From Sphingobacteriales bacterium (lineage in GTDB: Bacteria; Bacteroidota; Bacteroidia; Chitinophagales; UBA2359), in NCBI GenBank assembly GCA_016711285.1, contig JADJTG010000002.1, positions 620,001 to 684,000 of the forward strand: 64,000 nt of DNA, in the 5' to 3' direction. This document shows positions 56,117-64,000 of the stretch, in pieces. Both the position numbers and the translations under genes were made by a program. The stretch's first letter is position 1; each line of letters opens with the position of its first letter. The notes under the pieces were generated by a model, which was not told where the DNA came from, ran no database searches, and saw nothing but the letters and a program-made list of their open reading frames with translations.

Positions 56117-56857
56117 CTACCCCTGCGGATATGCCAAATCCATCGTGCGCAGGGTTTCTACTACTGTTTTCAGTACCGTAAATTCTTTGTACCAGTTGTC
56201 ATCGGAAGGCACGATATACCAGGGCAGTGCGGGGCTGCAATGTTCAAAAACATCTTCATACGCCTCCATATAATCGCTCCAAAATTCGCGCTCTTTCCAG
56301 TCGCCTTCATTGTGCTTCCAGCGTTTTTCGGGTTTGTCGAGACGTTCCTGCAAGCGTTTGAGTTGTTCGTCTTTGGATATGTGCATATAAAACTTCAGCA
56401 CCTTCGTTCCGTTGTCCTCAAGCAGTTGCTCAAAATGGTTGATGTGCTCAAAACGGCGGCGCACCGTATCCATATCTACCCATTTATGCACACGCTGCAC
56501 CAATACATCTTCGTAGTGGGAGCGATTAAAAATACCGATATACCCTTTCGCCGGAACAACCTGATGCACACGCCACAAAAAATCGTGTGCCATTTCAATA
56601 TCTGTGGGGCGTTTGAAAGACTGTACCACACAACCCGCCGGATTTACTTTGCCAAATGCTTTGCGCACTACACCATCTTTGCCACTGGCATCCATACCTT
56701 GCAGTATCACCAACAAAGCGCGTTGCTGCTGGGCAAACATTTTATTTTGCAACTCCGACAATTCATCTTTCAGCTCCTCAGCCTGCTCTTCCAGCGTTTC
56801 TTTTTGTGCCTTAATATTGCTGTCGGGTTTGGTAGAAATTTTGCTTAAAAGTCCCAT
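56117..56857 (-). CDS. Polyphosphate kinase 2 family (class III-like)
   Basis: Polyphosphate-driven nucleotide kinase. The 246-residue single-domain protein has the Walker A-like ILQGMDASGKDGVV (51-64), the Walker B-containing IGIFNRSHYEDVLVQRVH and the lid region KLLKRLQERLDKPEKRWKHN-type sequence (here LKRLQERLDKPEKRWKHNEG). The sequence PAGCVVQSFKRPTDIEMAHD resembles class III PPK2, which can phosphorylate both AMP and ADP. An N-terminal coiled coil (EEQAEELKDELSELQNKM) is present. A possible energy buffer linked to polyphosphate storage. It converges with the secreted protein gene. Confidence 0.9.
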   Translation of the reverse strand: MGLLSKISTKPDSNIKAQKETLEEQAEELKDELSELQNKMFAQQQRALLVILQGMDASGKDGVVRKAFGKVNPAGCVVQSFKRPTDIEMAHDFLWRVHQVVPAKGYIGIFNRSHYEDVLVQRVHKWVDMDTVRRRFEHINHFEQLLEDNGTKVLKFYMHISKDEQLKRLQERLDKPEKRWKHNEGDWKEREFWSDYMEAYEDVFEHCSPALPWYIVPSDDNWYKEFTVLKTVVETLRTMDLAYPQG

Positions 56858-57102
56858 TTTATTGTATATATGTTTTGATGCGAAAGTACAATATTGTATT
56901 TTAATTTTTATGGAAATATATTTTCAACTGTTTTATCTTCGAAAAAATATCCAATCAATAAAATTTACGAATTTGATAAGCGTATAGTTGTATCATATTA
57001 AAAGATGAGCTATTTTCATACCTTTGCTCAATAATATATTGTTTTTCACAAATAAAACTTTTGACTACATCTTGTCATTATTTTTTTTAAAACTTTCATT
57101 TT

Positions 57103-58589
57103 ATGCAGTTTACCATCGGCAACAAATATAACGGCGATTGTGTCATTATTCCTTTATCGCAGCAGTCTTTATCTCAGCATCTCAACGACCTCGCAACACG
57201 CTACAGTAGTGTGGGGGCGCATCTGCAAAAAGATTTTTCGGGCGCAGCCGGAGAAGTTTTGCTGTTGTATTATCCGCTAAAAAACAAAACTTTGCGTATT
57301 GTATTATTGGGTATCGGAAAAAATGAAGATACGCCGTCTTTGCTGAAAGCATTTCAGGGTTTGTCGTTTAAATATAAGCATTATTTCGGCGAAGAAAATG
57401 TTATTGACTGCACTTATCTCAATATTCCGAAAAATGATTTATCCGCACATCTTGAGGCTTTAATTTGCGGATTGGTATTGGGTACTTATCGTATTGGTCT
57501 GTACAAAACGGCTGCTCTGCCCGAATCTCTTTGGAACAGCGACACCGCCGTTTTTTCTTTGATATTGCCCAAGCGCAGCAACATCAAGCCCGAAACCTTA
57601 GAAAATGCTTATACGCTGGCGCGTATTTTATCCAAAGTGTATGATTATGTAAATACACCTTCTAATTATAAAACACCCGAAACACTTGCAAAATGGGCAG
57701 AAGAAGCCGCAAAAAGGCAAAATTTTAAGGTAAAAGTATATGATAAAAAAGAGGCAAAGAAAGTTGGTTTTCACGCTTTGCTGGCAGTGGGGCGCGGCAG
57801 CGAAAACGACCCTTGTATGATTGTATTGGATTATAAACCCAAAGGTATTGATAAAGAAACCCTGACTACCATAGCAGTGGTGGGCAAAGGTATTACTTTT
57901 GATACAGGAGGCATTTCTATCAAACCATCTGCCAATATGCACTATATGCGCAGTGATATGGCAGGTGCTGCCGCCGTGTTGGGCATTGTAGAAGCCTGTG
58001 CTGCTTTGAAATTGCCGTTGCACATAGTGGGCGTTGTGGCTGCCGCCGAAAATATGGTCGGCGACAAAGCCTATCGTCCGGGTGATGTTATTGATTCTTA
58101 TTCGGGAAAAACCATAGAAGTACTCGATACCGATGCCGAAGGGCGTTTGGTATTGGCAGATGCACTTGCCTTTGCTTGCCGCGAAGAAAAACCCGCCGTA
58201 GTGATTGATATGGCTACACTCACCGGCTCTTGCGTGCGGGCACTCGGCACTAATGCCGCCGGATTATTTACCAACAACGACACTCTGGCGCAGCAACTCC
58301 TGCAAGCGGGCGAACGCAGTGGCGAGCGACTGTGGCGTTTGCCGCTTTGGGACGCTTACGCCGAAGAGTTGCAGTCTGATATTGCAGATGTAAAAATATC
58401 AGTCTCAAACCTGTGGCAGATGCTATCGTAGCTGCCAAATTTTTAGAGGTATTTACCCATCAACATCAGGCGTGGGCGCATTTGGATATTGCCGGAACTG
58501 CCTATGGCGACAATATGGTGGGCAAGCAAAAAAATGCTACTGCTTTTGGTGTTCGTTTGGTATTGGAATATTTGCGCAGCATTTTATAA
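57103..58589 (+). CDS. pepA: Leucyl aminopeptidase (M17), frameshifted near the C-terminus
   Basis: Zn/Mn-dependent cytosolic aminopeptidase. The 495-residue reconstructed protein carries the M17 catalytic motifs GKGITFDTGGISIKPS (catalytic Lys), MRSDMAGAAAV and DTDAEGRLVLADALA (Asp/Glu metal ligands; the usual first Asn is Asp here), then MATLTGSCVRALGTNAAG. The first frame ends at 58431. One A is missing in the five-A run at about 58389-58393 (GATGTAAAAATATC); restoring it gives DVKNISLKPVADAIVAAKFL. The rest runs through AHLDIAGTAYGDNM to TAA at 58587-58589. The break lies 50 codons before the end and removes conserved sequence, so a sequencing error is more likely than function loss. Confidence 0.88.
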
Positions 58590-58616
58590 TATCAAAGCAG
58601 AGCTTCAGGAGAAAAT

Positions 58617-59876
58617 TTATTTTGAAGCAGATGACGACTGTTGTTGGTGGTTTTTTAATTCCAAATTCCGAAGTTTCGGATTAAAAACTCCGATGCCCGC
58701 CACCGACAACAGGGTCATTATTCCGCCAAATATCACCGAAGGTATCAATCCCAACAATTTGGCAGCTACACCCGATTCAAATTGCCCCAACTCATTTGAA
58801 GAGCTAATAAATATACTATTGACCGAAGATACTCTGCCGCGCATGTGATCGGGTGTAATCAACTGCATAATTGCCTGACGTATCACTACACTTACATTGT
58901 CGAACGCGCCGCTTAACAGGAGTAAAAAGAAGGATATATAAAAATTTTTGGAAAAAGCGAAAGCTATCATACACACGCCAAAACCCGCCACCGACCACAG
59001 CAGTTTGTGCCCCGACCGCTCCAAAGGCGGCTGTCGAGTAAGCCAAACCGCCATCAGCAATGCACCCGCCGCCGGTGCTGCCCGCAATAATCCCAAACCC
59101 TGTGCGCCCACATTTAATACTTCTGCCGCAAAAATGGGCAGCAAAGCCACCGCTCCTCCGAAAAGCACCGCAAATAAATCCAATGCCAAAGCTCCCAACA
59201 TCATAGGTGTTCCAAACACAAACCGCAAGCCTTTGCCAATGCTGTCGAATACATTTTCGCGTTTTGCTTCGCTCTCGGGGTCGGGCAAATAGGGCATCTG
59301 CCACAAAATCAAACAAGAGGCTAAGGCTACCGCCAACGAAAAACCGTATGCCCAGCGTACACCCCAAAAACCGAATATCAAACCACCCAACGCCGGACCC
59401 GCAATAGATGTGAAGTGCCACAAATTGGAATTCCACGAAGTGGCGTGAATATACTGCTCACGCGGAATTAACTGCGACAAATAGCCAAATTGAGCCGGTG
59501 CTAAAAATGCACGCGCCAAACCGACAATAACAATGATAAAATAAACGGGTGCGCCCCAGCTTGCAACTAAAAATGAAGAAAAAAAACTCAAAATCAATAG
59601 CAGCAGCTGACACAAAGTAAGTGCAGCTACTGAGGCATACAATATTTTTTTTCGGTTGATGATGTCGGCAAAATGCCCCGCAAATAAACTCACGGCAATA
59701 AAAGGAATTACTTCTGCCAAACCAATCATTCCCAACCAAAGGGCATCTTGCGTTATTTCATAAATTTGCCAACCTACCACCACACTCTGCATCTGAAATG
59801 ATAATGTAATCAATAAACGATATGCCAAATATTGCTTAAATGGTCTGTACCTCAAAATATCCGATACCTTTCCCAA
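58617..59876 (-). CDS. MFS transporter (MFS_3/EntS-like)
   Basis: Major facilitator superfamily exporter of 419 residues with 12 predicted membrane helices. The family signature between helices 2 and 3 is present (GHFADIINRKKILY), and the N-terminus SDILRYRPFKQYLAYRLLIT resembles the EntS/MFS_3 branch that exports siderophores or drugs. The C-terminal part has MRGRVSSVNSIFISSSNELG. Substrate unknown; no siderophore genes are nearby. Overlaps nothing; the leucyl aminopeptidase ends 28 bp away, converging. Confidence 0.87.
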   Translation of the reverse strand: MGKVSDILRYRPFKQYLAYRLLITLSFQMQSVVVGWQIYEITQDALWLGMIGLAEVIPFIAVSLFAGHFADIINRKKILYASVAALTLCQLLLLILSFFSSFLVASWGAPVYFIIVIVGLARAFLAPAQFGYLSQLIPREQYIHATSWNSNLWHFTSIAGPALGGLIFGFWGVRWAYGFSLAVALASCLILWQMPYLPDPESEAKRENVFDSIGKGLRFVFGTPMMLGALALDLFAVLFGGAVALLPIFAAEVLNVGAQGLGLLRAAPAAGALLMAVWLTRQPPLERSGHKLLWSVAGFGVCMIAFAFSKNFYISFFLLLLSGAFDNVSVVIRQAIMQLITPDHMRGRVSSVNSIFISSSNELGQFESGVAAKLLGLIPSVIFGGIMTLLSVAGIGVFNPKLRNLELKNHQQQSSSASK

Positions 59877-60181
59877 TGTATATGTTATTTTTTTATTAAT
59901 TAAGCAGCAATTTATCTTCCAACAATCCCACCAAACCTCATATCAACACTTTTTAAATCAAAAATTAAAAACTCCTCTTTTATACAGAAAATAAGGGTAG
60001 TGTTCGACTTAATACGGCTAAAAAATTTGTGTACACGAATTTTATTTTTTTATGATTTTTCGGCGATATATGGCATAAAAAAAACGCCATCCGCGCTCAC
60101 TGTGCTCCATATTGCACATCCACGGACAACGTTTTTCATTATAATAAAACTGTGTAAAAAAAATGAACGAGTGATAATTAG
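59877..60181. other. Intergenic region between MFS and acidic protein genes
   Basis: 305 bp; the only structure is the hairpin terminator at 60080-60136. The MFS promoter must lie at 59880-60070, but no clear TAnnTTTG was recognised there. Confidence 0.5.
60080..60136 (-). terminator. Structured terminator downstream of the acidic-protein gene
   Basis: AAAAACG (60080-60086) pairs with CGTTTTT (60130-60136). Inside, TCCG pairs with CGGA and TGTGC with GCACA. On the minus strand it sits 46 bp after the acidic-protein stop and has T residues on both sides. Confidence 0.6.
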
Positions 60182-60394
60182 CTAAAAGTCATCATCAATA
60201 GCAGCATCTTCGCTTGCATCTTCTTCTTCGCCCCAAGTCATGTAATCGTTTTCGGCTTCCAATTCATCTAATTCATCATCATAGTTGTCACCTTCATCGT
60301 CCCATGATTTTTCATCTTCCTCTCCAAAATTATCAAACTCATCAAAATCTTCCATTTCACCGTATTCTTCAAATTCATCTTCTCTGGGTGTCAT
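60182..60394 (-). CDS. Small, extremely acidic protein (70 aa)
   Basis: MTPREDEFEEYGEMEDFDEF-type sequence continues almost without break: Asp and Glu make up about half of the residues, with a few aromatic Phe/Tyr/Trp and no Lys beyond one. No signal peptide, so probably cytoplasmic and disordered. No family recognised. It may act as a basic-protein chaperone or DNA mimic, or bind metal, but this is guesswork. Transcribed on the minus strand 71 bp ahead of nothing but the terminator; the T9SS protein gene (60466-62211) lies upstream on the same strand, so it could be the last gene of that transcript. Confidence 0.6.
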   Translation of the reverse strand: MTPREDEFEEYGEMEDFDEFDNFGEEDEKSWDDEGDNYDDELDELEAENDYMTWGEEEDASEDAAIDDDF

Positions 60395-60465
60395 AATTTT
60401 CAGATTTTTTTTGTTGTTGTGATTAAAAATATTAAGGTAAAAAGAATATAAAATTAAAGCATTTT

Positions 60466-62211
60466 TTATCTCAACAGCAGCACTGTTCCTTTGCGCTCCA
60501 ACTCTAAACCATTGAGCGATTTCATACGAACAATATAAGAATACACATCTTGAGGCACTTCGCGCTCATTGGCAGTACCGTCCCACCCTTCGTCGGGATT
60601 GGAGGTTTGGAACAAAATTTCGCCCCAACGATTAAAAACTATCATACTGTAATCATCATAATTGGCAAACTGAATAAGCGGCTTGAATACAGGTGTTACA
60701 CCGCCATTCGGACGAAAAGCATTGGGCATAAAAATGCGAGAATTTTGTCCGATACAAAAATCATTGGAAAAACTGCTCAATACTTCGCTCACTGCGGGTG
60801 GCGTGGGTAGGTTGAGTTCAAAAATAGCTTCGATACGATAACAAAATTCTGCTCCGCCTTGCAGGGTAATATCAGAAATATTATCCGTAAAAACGGTATC
60901 GTTGGGAGCTAAATTGCCCGCAGCCTGATAGCCATTACCAATATCGCGCCACACCCGATAGCTCTGAACAGTACCATGTGGTATTTCAAATTTATTCCAA
61001 TAAATCGTGTTGGTGTAATCAAAATTACCATTTCCGGTTAAAAACATAGTGCGCACCTCCTCCGAAAGAATATCAGAGCCGCACTTATCTTCGGCTACCA
61101 TATTATAATAATAAGCCTCGCGCTGCGGATTCGCTCCATTATCCACAAAGGCAATTTGGGCAGAAAGTGGAAAAGAACCTAAATTGATGATTTTTTCCAA
61201 ATCGCTGCTCGTTGTACCGCGATTGATAATGAGGCGGTTGGGTGTGGCTCCTGCTTCTACATACCATTCCAAATTCACCTCCTCATTTGTTACCGTTGCG
61301 TTGCGGCAATAAATATATTGCGGCAAATCAAAAGTAGGAAAGAGAATGGGTACTCTGTTGGAGTTGGAAGTTTCGTTGATGCTGCTACCCACCGCTTTTA
61401 TACTAAATACGCGATAGGGGTCGGTGGGGTCAGCGGTGTAAGTATAGGTGAGTTGTGTGCCGGCTACGGTATCAATAGCAATAGAAAAACCATTAGAGGG
61501 GTCTATTTTATACACAATATACTCTTGTGCTGCCCAACCTTTGTACGCTGTCCAGCTCATATTGAGCACATTGGTACAGGTATCAAAGTCTATTTCAAAA
61601 TAAATGCTGGAATGCAGGGGATTATATGTACCCGAATTGAGGCAACTGTCAATAGTAGAAACGGTATAAGATTCTATATTAAAATTGGGAGTACCGGGGG
61701 TATCTTGATAAATACCCGATTCCGGATCGTAGAGCGTATCGATAGGTACAGGACCATCGCCATAAATGATATACCCAAATACATTGGGTAATTCTACAGG
61801 CTCCCACTCTACCACCGATTTGCCACCCAATACCTCCACCCGAATAATTTGCGGCGGCGGCAATTCGGCATTGCTGATGGTATCCGAAGGATAGGAGTTG
61901 TTGTCGGTACATTCGTTTTGAACAAAAACATATACCATACCGCCCGAAGGGTTGCTCCATATAAAACTATTGACAGCGGGGTCGTTCAGGGTTTGTACAT
62001 TGGTAAAAGGACCGGCGGCATCGTTGCCGACAAAAATATGGGTAGCCACAAAATTTGCTCCGCAATTATCGGTATCCGTCCAGGCAATTTCTACACCGCC
62101 GCCGCTTACATTATGTACACATTGCAAAATAGGTGCACTATGCTGCGCACGCAAGGCGGTAAAACTGCCCAGCAACAATAAAATTATGGTAAAATAAAAA
62201 ACAGGTTTCAT
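60466..62211 (-). CDS. T9SS type B sorting-domain (gliding-motility-type) secreted protein
   Basis: 581-residue secreted protein. Signal peptide (about residues 1-22, MKPVFYFTIILLLLGSFTAL), then fibronectin type III-like domains with repeated [T/S]-x-[Y/V]-x-V pattern (for example YTVSTIDSCLNSG, AYKGWAAQEYIVYKIDP, YFEIDFDTCTNVL). The C-terminus is the type B sorting domain: MPNAFRPNGGVTPVFKPL, then MIVFNRWGEILFQTSNPDEG and WDGTANEREVPQDVYSY. Type B proteins are typically attached to the surface after T9SS export. No gliding gene is adjacent. Start MKPVFYF at 62211 agrees with the signal peptide. Confidence 0.9.
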   Translation of the reverse strand: MKPVFYFTIILLLLGSFTALRAQHSAPILQCVHNVSGGGVEIAWTDTDNCGANFVATHIFVGNDAAGPFTNVQTLNDPAVNSFIWSNPSGGMVYVFVQNECTDNNSYPSDTISNAELPPPQIIRVEVLGGKSVVEWEPVELPNVFGYIIYGDGPVPIDTLYDPESGIYQDTPGTPNFNIESYTVSTIDSCLNSGTYNPLHSSIYFEIDFDTCTNVLNMSWTAYKGWAAQEYIVYKIDPSNGFSIAIDTVAGTQLTYTYTADPTDPYRVFSIKAVGSSINETSNSNRVPILFPTFDLPQYIYCRNATVTNEEVNLEWYVEAGATPNRLIINRGTTSSDLEKIINLGSFPLSAQIAFVDNGANPQREAYYYNMVAEDKCGSDILSEEVRTMFLTGNGNFDYTNTIYWNKFEIPHGTVQSYRVWRDIGNGYQAAGNLAPNDTVFTDNISDITLQGGAEFCYRIEAIFELNLPTPPAVSEVLSSFSNDFCIGQNSRIFMPNAFRPNGGVTPVFKPLIQFANYDDYSMIVFNRWGEILFQTSNPDEGWDGTANEREVPQDVYSYIVRMKSLNGLELERKGTVLLLR

Positions 62212-62350
62212 TATCGTAATGTTAAAAACGACATCTATATCGTATTATTACTTTCATCTAAAAAAAAATATCCTGATAAATTTCGGCGGCGTATTCAATT
62301 TGCAAAATTATCAAAAAATAATATTACTCGTATTCAACAAGCTGTATTTA

Positions 62351-63661
62351 TCATATATTTGTTATATCTTTTACACCACCTACTACTACTTGCGACATAT
62401 TTTGAGGCTGTAAATAAAGTTGCGCCACCTCTTGTATGCGCTTTGCACTGATGGTTTGTATATCGTACTCAAAATTCGCCAACTCATTCGTAGGTTCAAA
62501 GCCGTTCAATACATTGTTGCGCAAAGTATTCAGGCTGTTGAATACGCCGTCTATCCAGTGCAAGCTATTGCCTAAAATATAATTGCGCACCATTTCTATT
62601 TCTTTCTTTGGAGGCGGTTTATCTAAAAAACGTTGTATCACTACATTTATTTCTTTTAAGGCTTTCGGCGTAACTGCATTGCCGGTTTCTGCCGATAAAG
62701 ACCAATAGGCGGCATTCAGGAAATAAGATATTTGCGTATAAATTCCGTAGGTATATCCTTTTTGTTCGCGTAGGCGCGTCATCAGGCGCGAGCCGAAAAA
62801 GCCGCCCAAAATGGTATTGGCAAAAAACAGTGCATTACTGTCGGGGTGCTGCTGGCGAATAGTGGGCATACCCCATACTATGGAGCATTGCGGCGAGGCG
62901 GAAAGGTGTTTTTGTTTTTGCTGCGGGCGATATTTTGTGTATGTCGGGTAGGCTTTTTCGTCAAAGACGGGCTGGTCGGGTTTGCCCCAGTTGTCGCTGC
63001 CGAAAGTTTGATTGAGGAGTTGCTGCCAGTATGCAGGCACAGCTCCGGCAACAAAAATAGTGCAACGCGCCGGCGTGTAGTGTGTTTGGTAAAAATGAAG
63101 AAGCTGCTCACGGTGCAGGGCTTTGATGTCGGTGGCGCGGGTGAGATAGCCATAGGGTGTGCTGCCGCCCAATACCATAGATTGCAGCCATTGAGAAGCA
63201 ATATAATCACTGTCGCTTTTGCGTATTTGCAGCGATTGCAATTCTTTATTTTGGAGCAGCACCAACTCCGTTTCCGGAAAAACAGCTTCGCACACGAGGT
63301 GCTGCAACAGAGGCAATACGCGCTCAAAATGCTGCGATAATCCGTTGAGTGTAATGCTGCTGTAATCGTAGCCATCGGTGGTGCTGAGTTGGCAGCCCCA
63401 TTGTTCTACCGCTTCGCTGATGTCAAATGCGGAATAGCGCACAGTGCCGTCATCAAGGAGGCTGTTGCAAAAAGAAGCCACCTGTGGTGCCGACTCGTGC
63501 CGCCGCGCCGCCGCAAATACCAACTCTATACTGAACAAAGGAAAAGTAGTGGCGGGAATACCATATACCTCAATGCCGTTGTCTAAATAAAAATGTGAGT
63601 AAGACGGAAAACGCAAAGGCGGAAAAGGCTGCAAAGCGGGGGCAAGATGTCGTTGTAGCAT
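62351..63661 (-). CDS. M16 family peptidase-like protein without the zinc motif
   Basis: 436-residue protein with the M16 (pitrilysin) fold: hydrophobic Pro-rich N-terminal motif, LDDGTVRYSAFDISEAVEQW, and a C-terminal domain with LMTRLREQKGYTYGIYTQIS and the PqqL/mitochondrial-processing-type QTxSxxY pattern. The catalytic HxxEH is absent: at the expected position (residues about 50-60, RRHESAPQVASFCNSLLDD) there is HESA, not HxxEH. Such forms are inactive partner subunits, usually encoded next to an active one, which would lie beyond 64000. It lacks a signal peptide, so the role is cytoplasmic, or the true start differs. The short gap to the next gene (51 bp) fits an operon. Confidence 0.85.
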   Translation of the reverse strand: MLQRHLAPALQPFPPLRFPSYSHFYLDNGIEVYGIPATTFPLFSIELVFAAARRHESAPQVASFCNSLLDDGTVRYSAFDISEAVEQWGCQLSTTDGYDYSSITLNGLSQHFERVLPLLQHLVCEAVFPETELVLLQNKELQSLQIRKSDSDYIASQWLQSMVLGGSTPYGYLTRATDIKALHREQLLHFYQTHYTPARCTIFVAGAVPAYWQQLLNQTFGSDNWGKPDQPVFDEKAYPTYTKYRPQQKQKHLSASPQCSIVWGMPTIRQQHPDSNALFFANTILGGFFGSRLMTRLREQKGYTYGIYTQISYFLNAAYWSLSAETGNAVTPKALKEINVVIQRFLDKPPPKKEIEMVRNYILGNSLHWIDGVFNSLNTLRNNVLNGFEPTNELANFEYDIQTISAKRIQEVAQLYLQPQNMSQVVVGGVKDITNI

Positions 63662-63712
63662 AGATATAGTAGCAATTTTTTACTAAAAAACCGATGTGAA
63701 GCTATAACAAAA

Positions 63713-64000
63713 TCAGGAAGCGGCAGGCAAACCCAATAAATTGCGAATGTCTTCGCTTTCCAAAGTAGGGTATTTATCTTTTAAAATAAAACTGATACCG
63801 CCAATATACACTTGCTCTAAAATATCGGCATTATTAATAGTAGGGCGGATTATCATCGGGCGTTGCAAAAGGGGACCTTCGGTGTTTTGGTTGTAATTTT
63901 TAAGTGCTTTTCCTTCAAAAAGTGTATTGATGTACTTCCGAATGTCTATTCTTGAAAAGTCTTTCAGTTTTTTATCTAAGGCTTCGGTCATTTGTGTCAT
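63713..64000 (-). CDS. Hypothetical protein at the window edge (95 aa or longer)
   Basis: The frame reaches the last base of the window (ATG at 63998-64000 on the minus strand), so the N-terminus may be cut. It is soluble, with KLKDFSRIDIRKYINTLFEG, a Pro/Asn-rich middle and a C-terminus ending DIRNLLGLPAAS. I recognise no family. The 51-bp spacing to the M16-like gene suggests one transcript. Confidence 0.5.
   Translation of the reverse strand: MTQMTEALDKKLKDFSRIDIRKYINTLFEGKALKNYNQNTEGPLLQRPMIIRPTINNADILEQVYIGGISFILKDKYPTLESEDIRNLLGLPAAS

Noticed and set aside
1..64000. tRNA or rRNA genes
   Set aside because: No T-arm (GGTTCGAnnCC) with a matching acceptor stem was found.

Overview
The window is chromosomal DNA of a member of the Bacteroidota, probably an environmental Saprospirales/Chitinophagales-like lineage. 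Evidence: several secreted proteins with type IX secretion (T9SS) C-terminal sorting domains, one with a gliding-motility-type (type B) sorting domain; a short primary sigma factor of the Bacteroidota kind; promoters of the TTTG / TAnnTTTG type; no evident Shine-Dalgarno sequences; and a Bacteroidota-style PSP1/RicT protein and GH3-family protein. No rRNA, tRNA, CRISPR array or intact insertion sequence was seen.

Layout. 1-5.4 kb: end of valS, a GT9 glycosyltransferase, an A+T-rich pair of unknown small genes, ffh and truA. 5.4-7.4 kb: an A+T-rich restriction-modification cassette, made of a beta-class m4C-type methyltransferase with a SNase-like C-terminal extension and an overlapping MjaI-like (CTAG) endonuclease. 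7.5-10.3 kb: phaB, menB, tsaD. 10.3-13.8 kb: accessory stretch with an RsbW-like kinase, a broken DUF4359-like gene, a retropepsin pair, ybeY, a PAP2 phosphatase and an Rpn-like remnant. 13.8-17.2 kb: GH3, a Gfo/Idh oxidoreductase, a strong candidate small RNA on the minus strand, and a frameshifted recX. 17.6-23.6 kb: a highly repetitive acidic T9SS protein, rpoD, and an Ig/SprB-like secreted protein. 23.7-32.7 kb: rpe, a DMT-type membrane protein, rlmD, a cytosine deaminase, plsC, a periplasmic-binding lipoprotein and leuS. 32.7-41.8 kb: a gene-poor 770-bp stretch with RNA-like structure, an amino-acid permease, coaD, an unknown gene, an FtsX-type permease, the RicT-like protein and feoAB. 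41.8-51.3 kb: three tandem minus-strand leucine-rich-repeat T9SS proteins with a duplicated intergenic segment. 51.7-64 kb: a FadL-like porin, another T9SS protein, PPK2, leucyl aminopeptidase, an MFS carrier, an acidic microprotein, a type-B T9SS protein and an M16-like protein.

How it fits together. Most genes are core housekeeping (translation, tRNA/rRNA modification, protein targeting, central metabolism, iron uptake, phosphate/polyphosphate). They are interspersed with surface and secreted proteins that would leave through T9SS, and a few acquired modules (restriction-modification, possible toxin-antitoxin-like pair, retropepsin pair). The rpoD product is the factor expected to read the TAnnTTTG promoters noted here.

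Caution. At least twelve single-base length differences, mostly in short homopolymers, break otherwise intact genes (recX, rlmD three times, plsC, the binding lipoprotein twice, pepA, the FadL-like gene, two secreted proteins, the DUF4359-like gene). This pattern looks more like uncorrected long-read indels than true gene decay, so these genes are annotated as reconstructed single genes.
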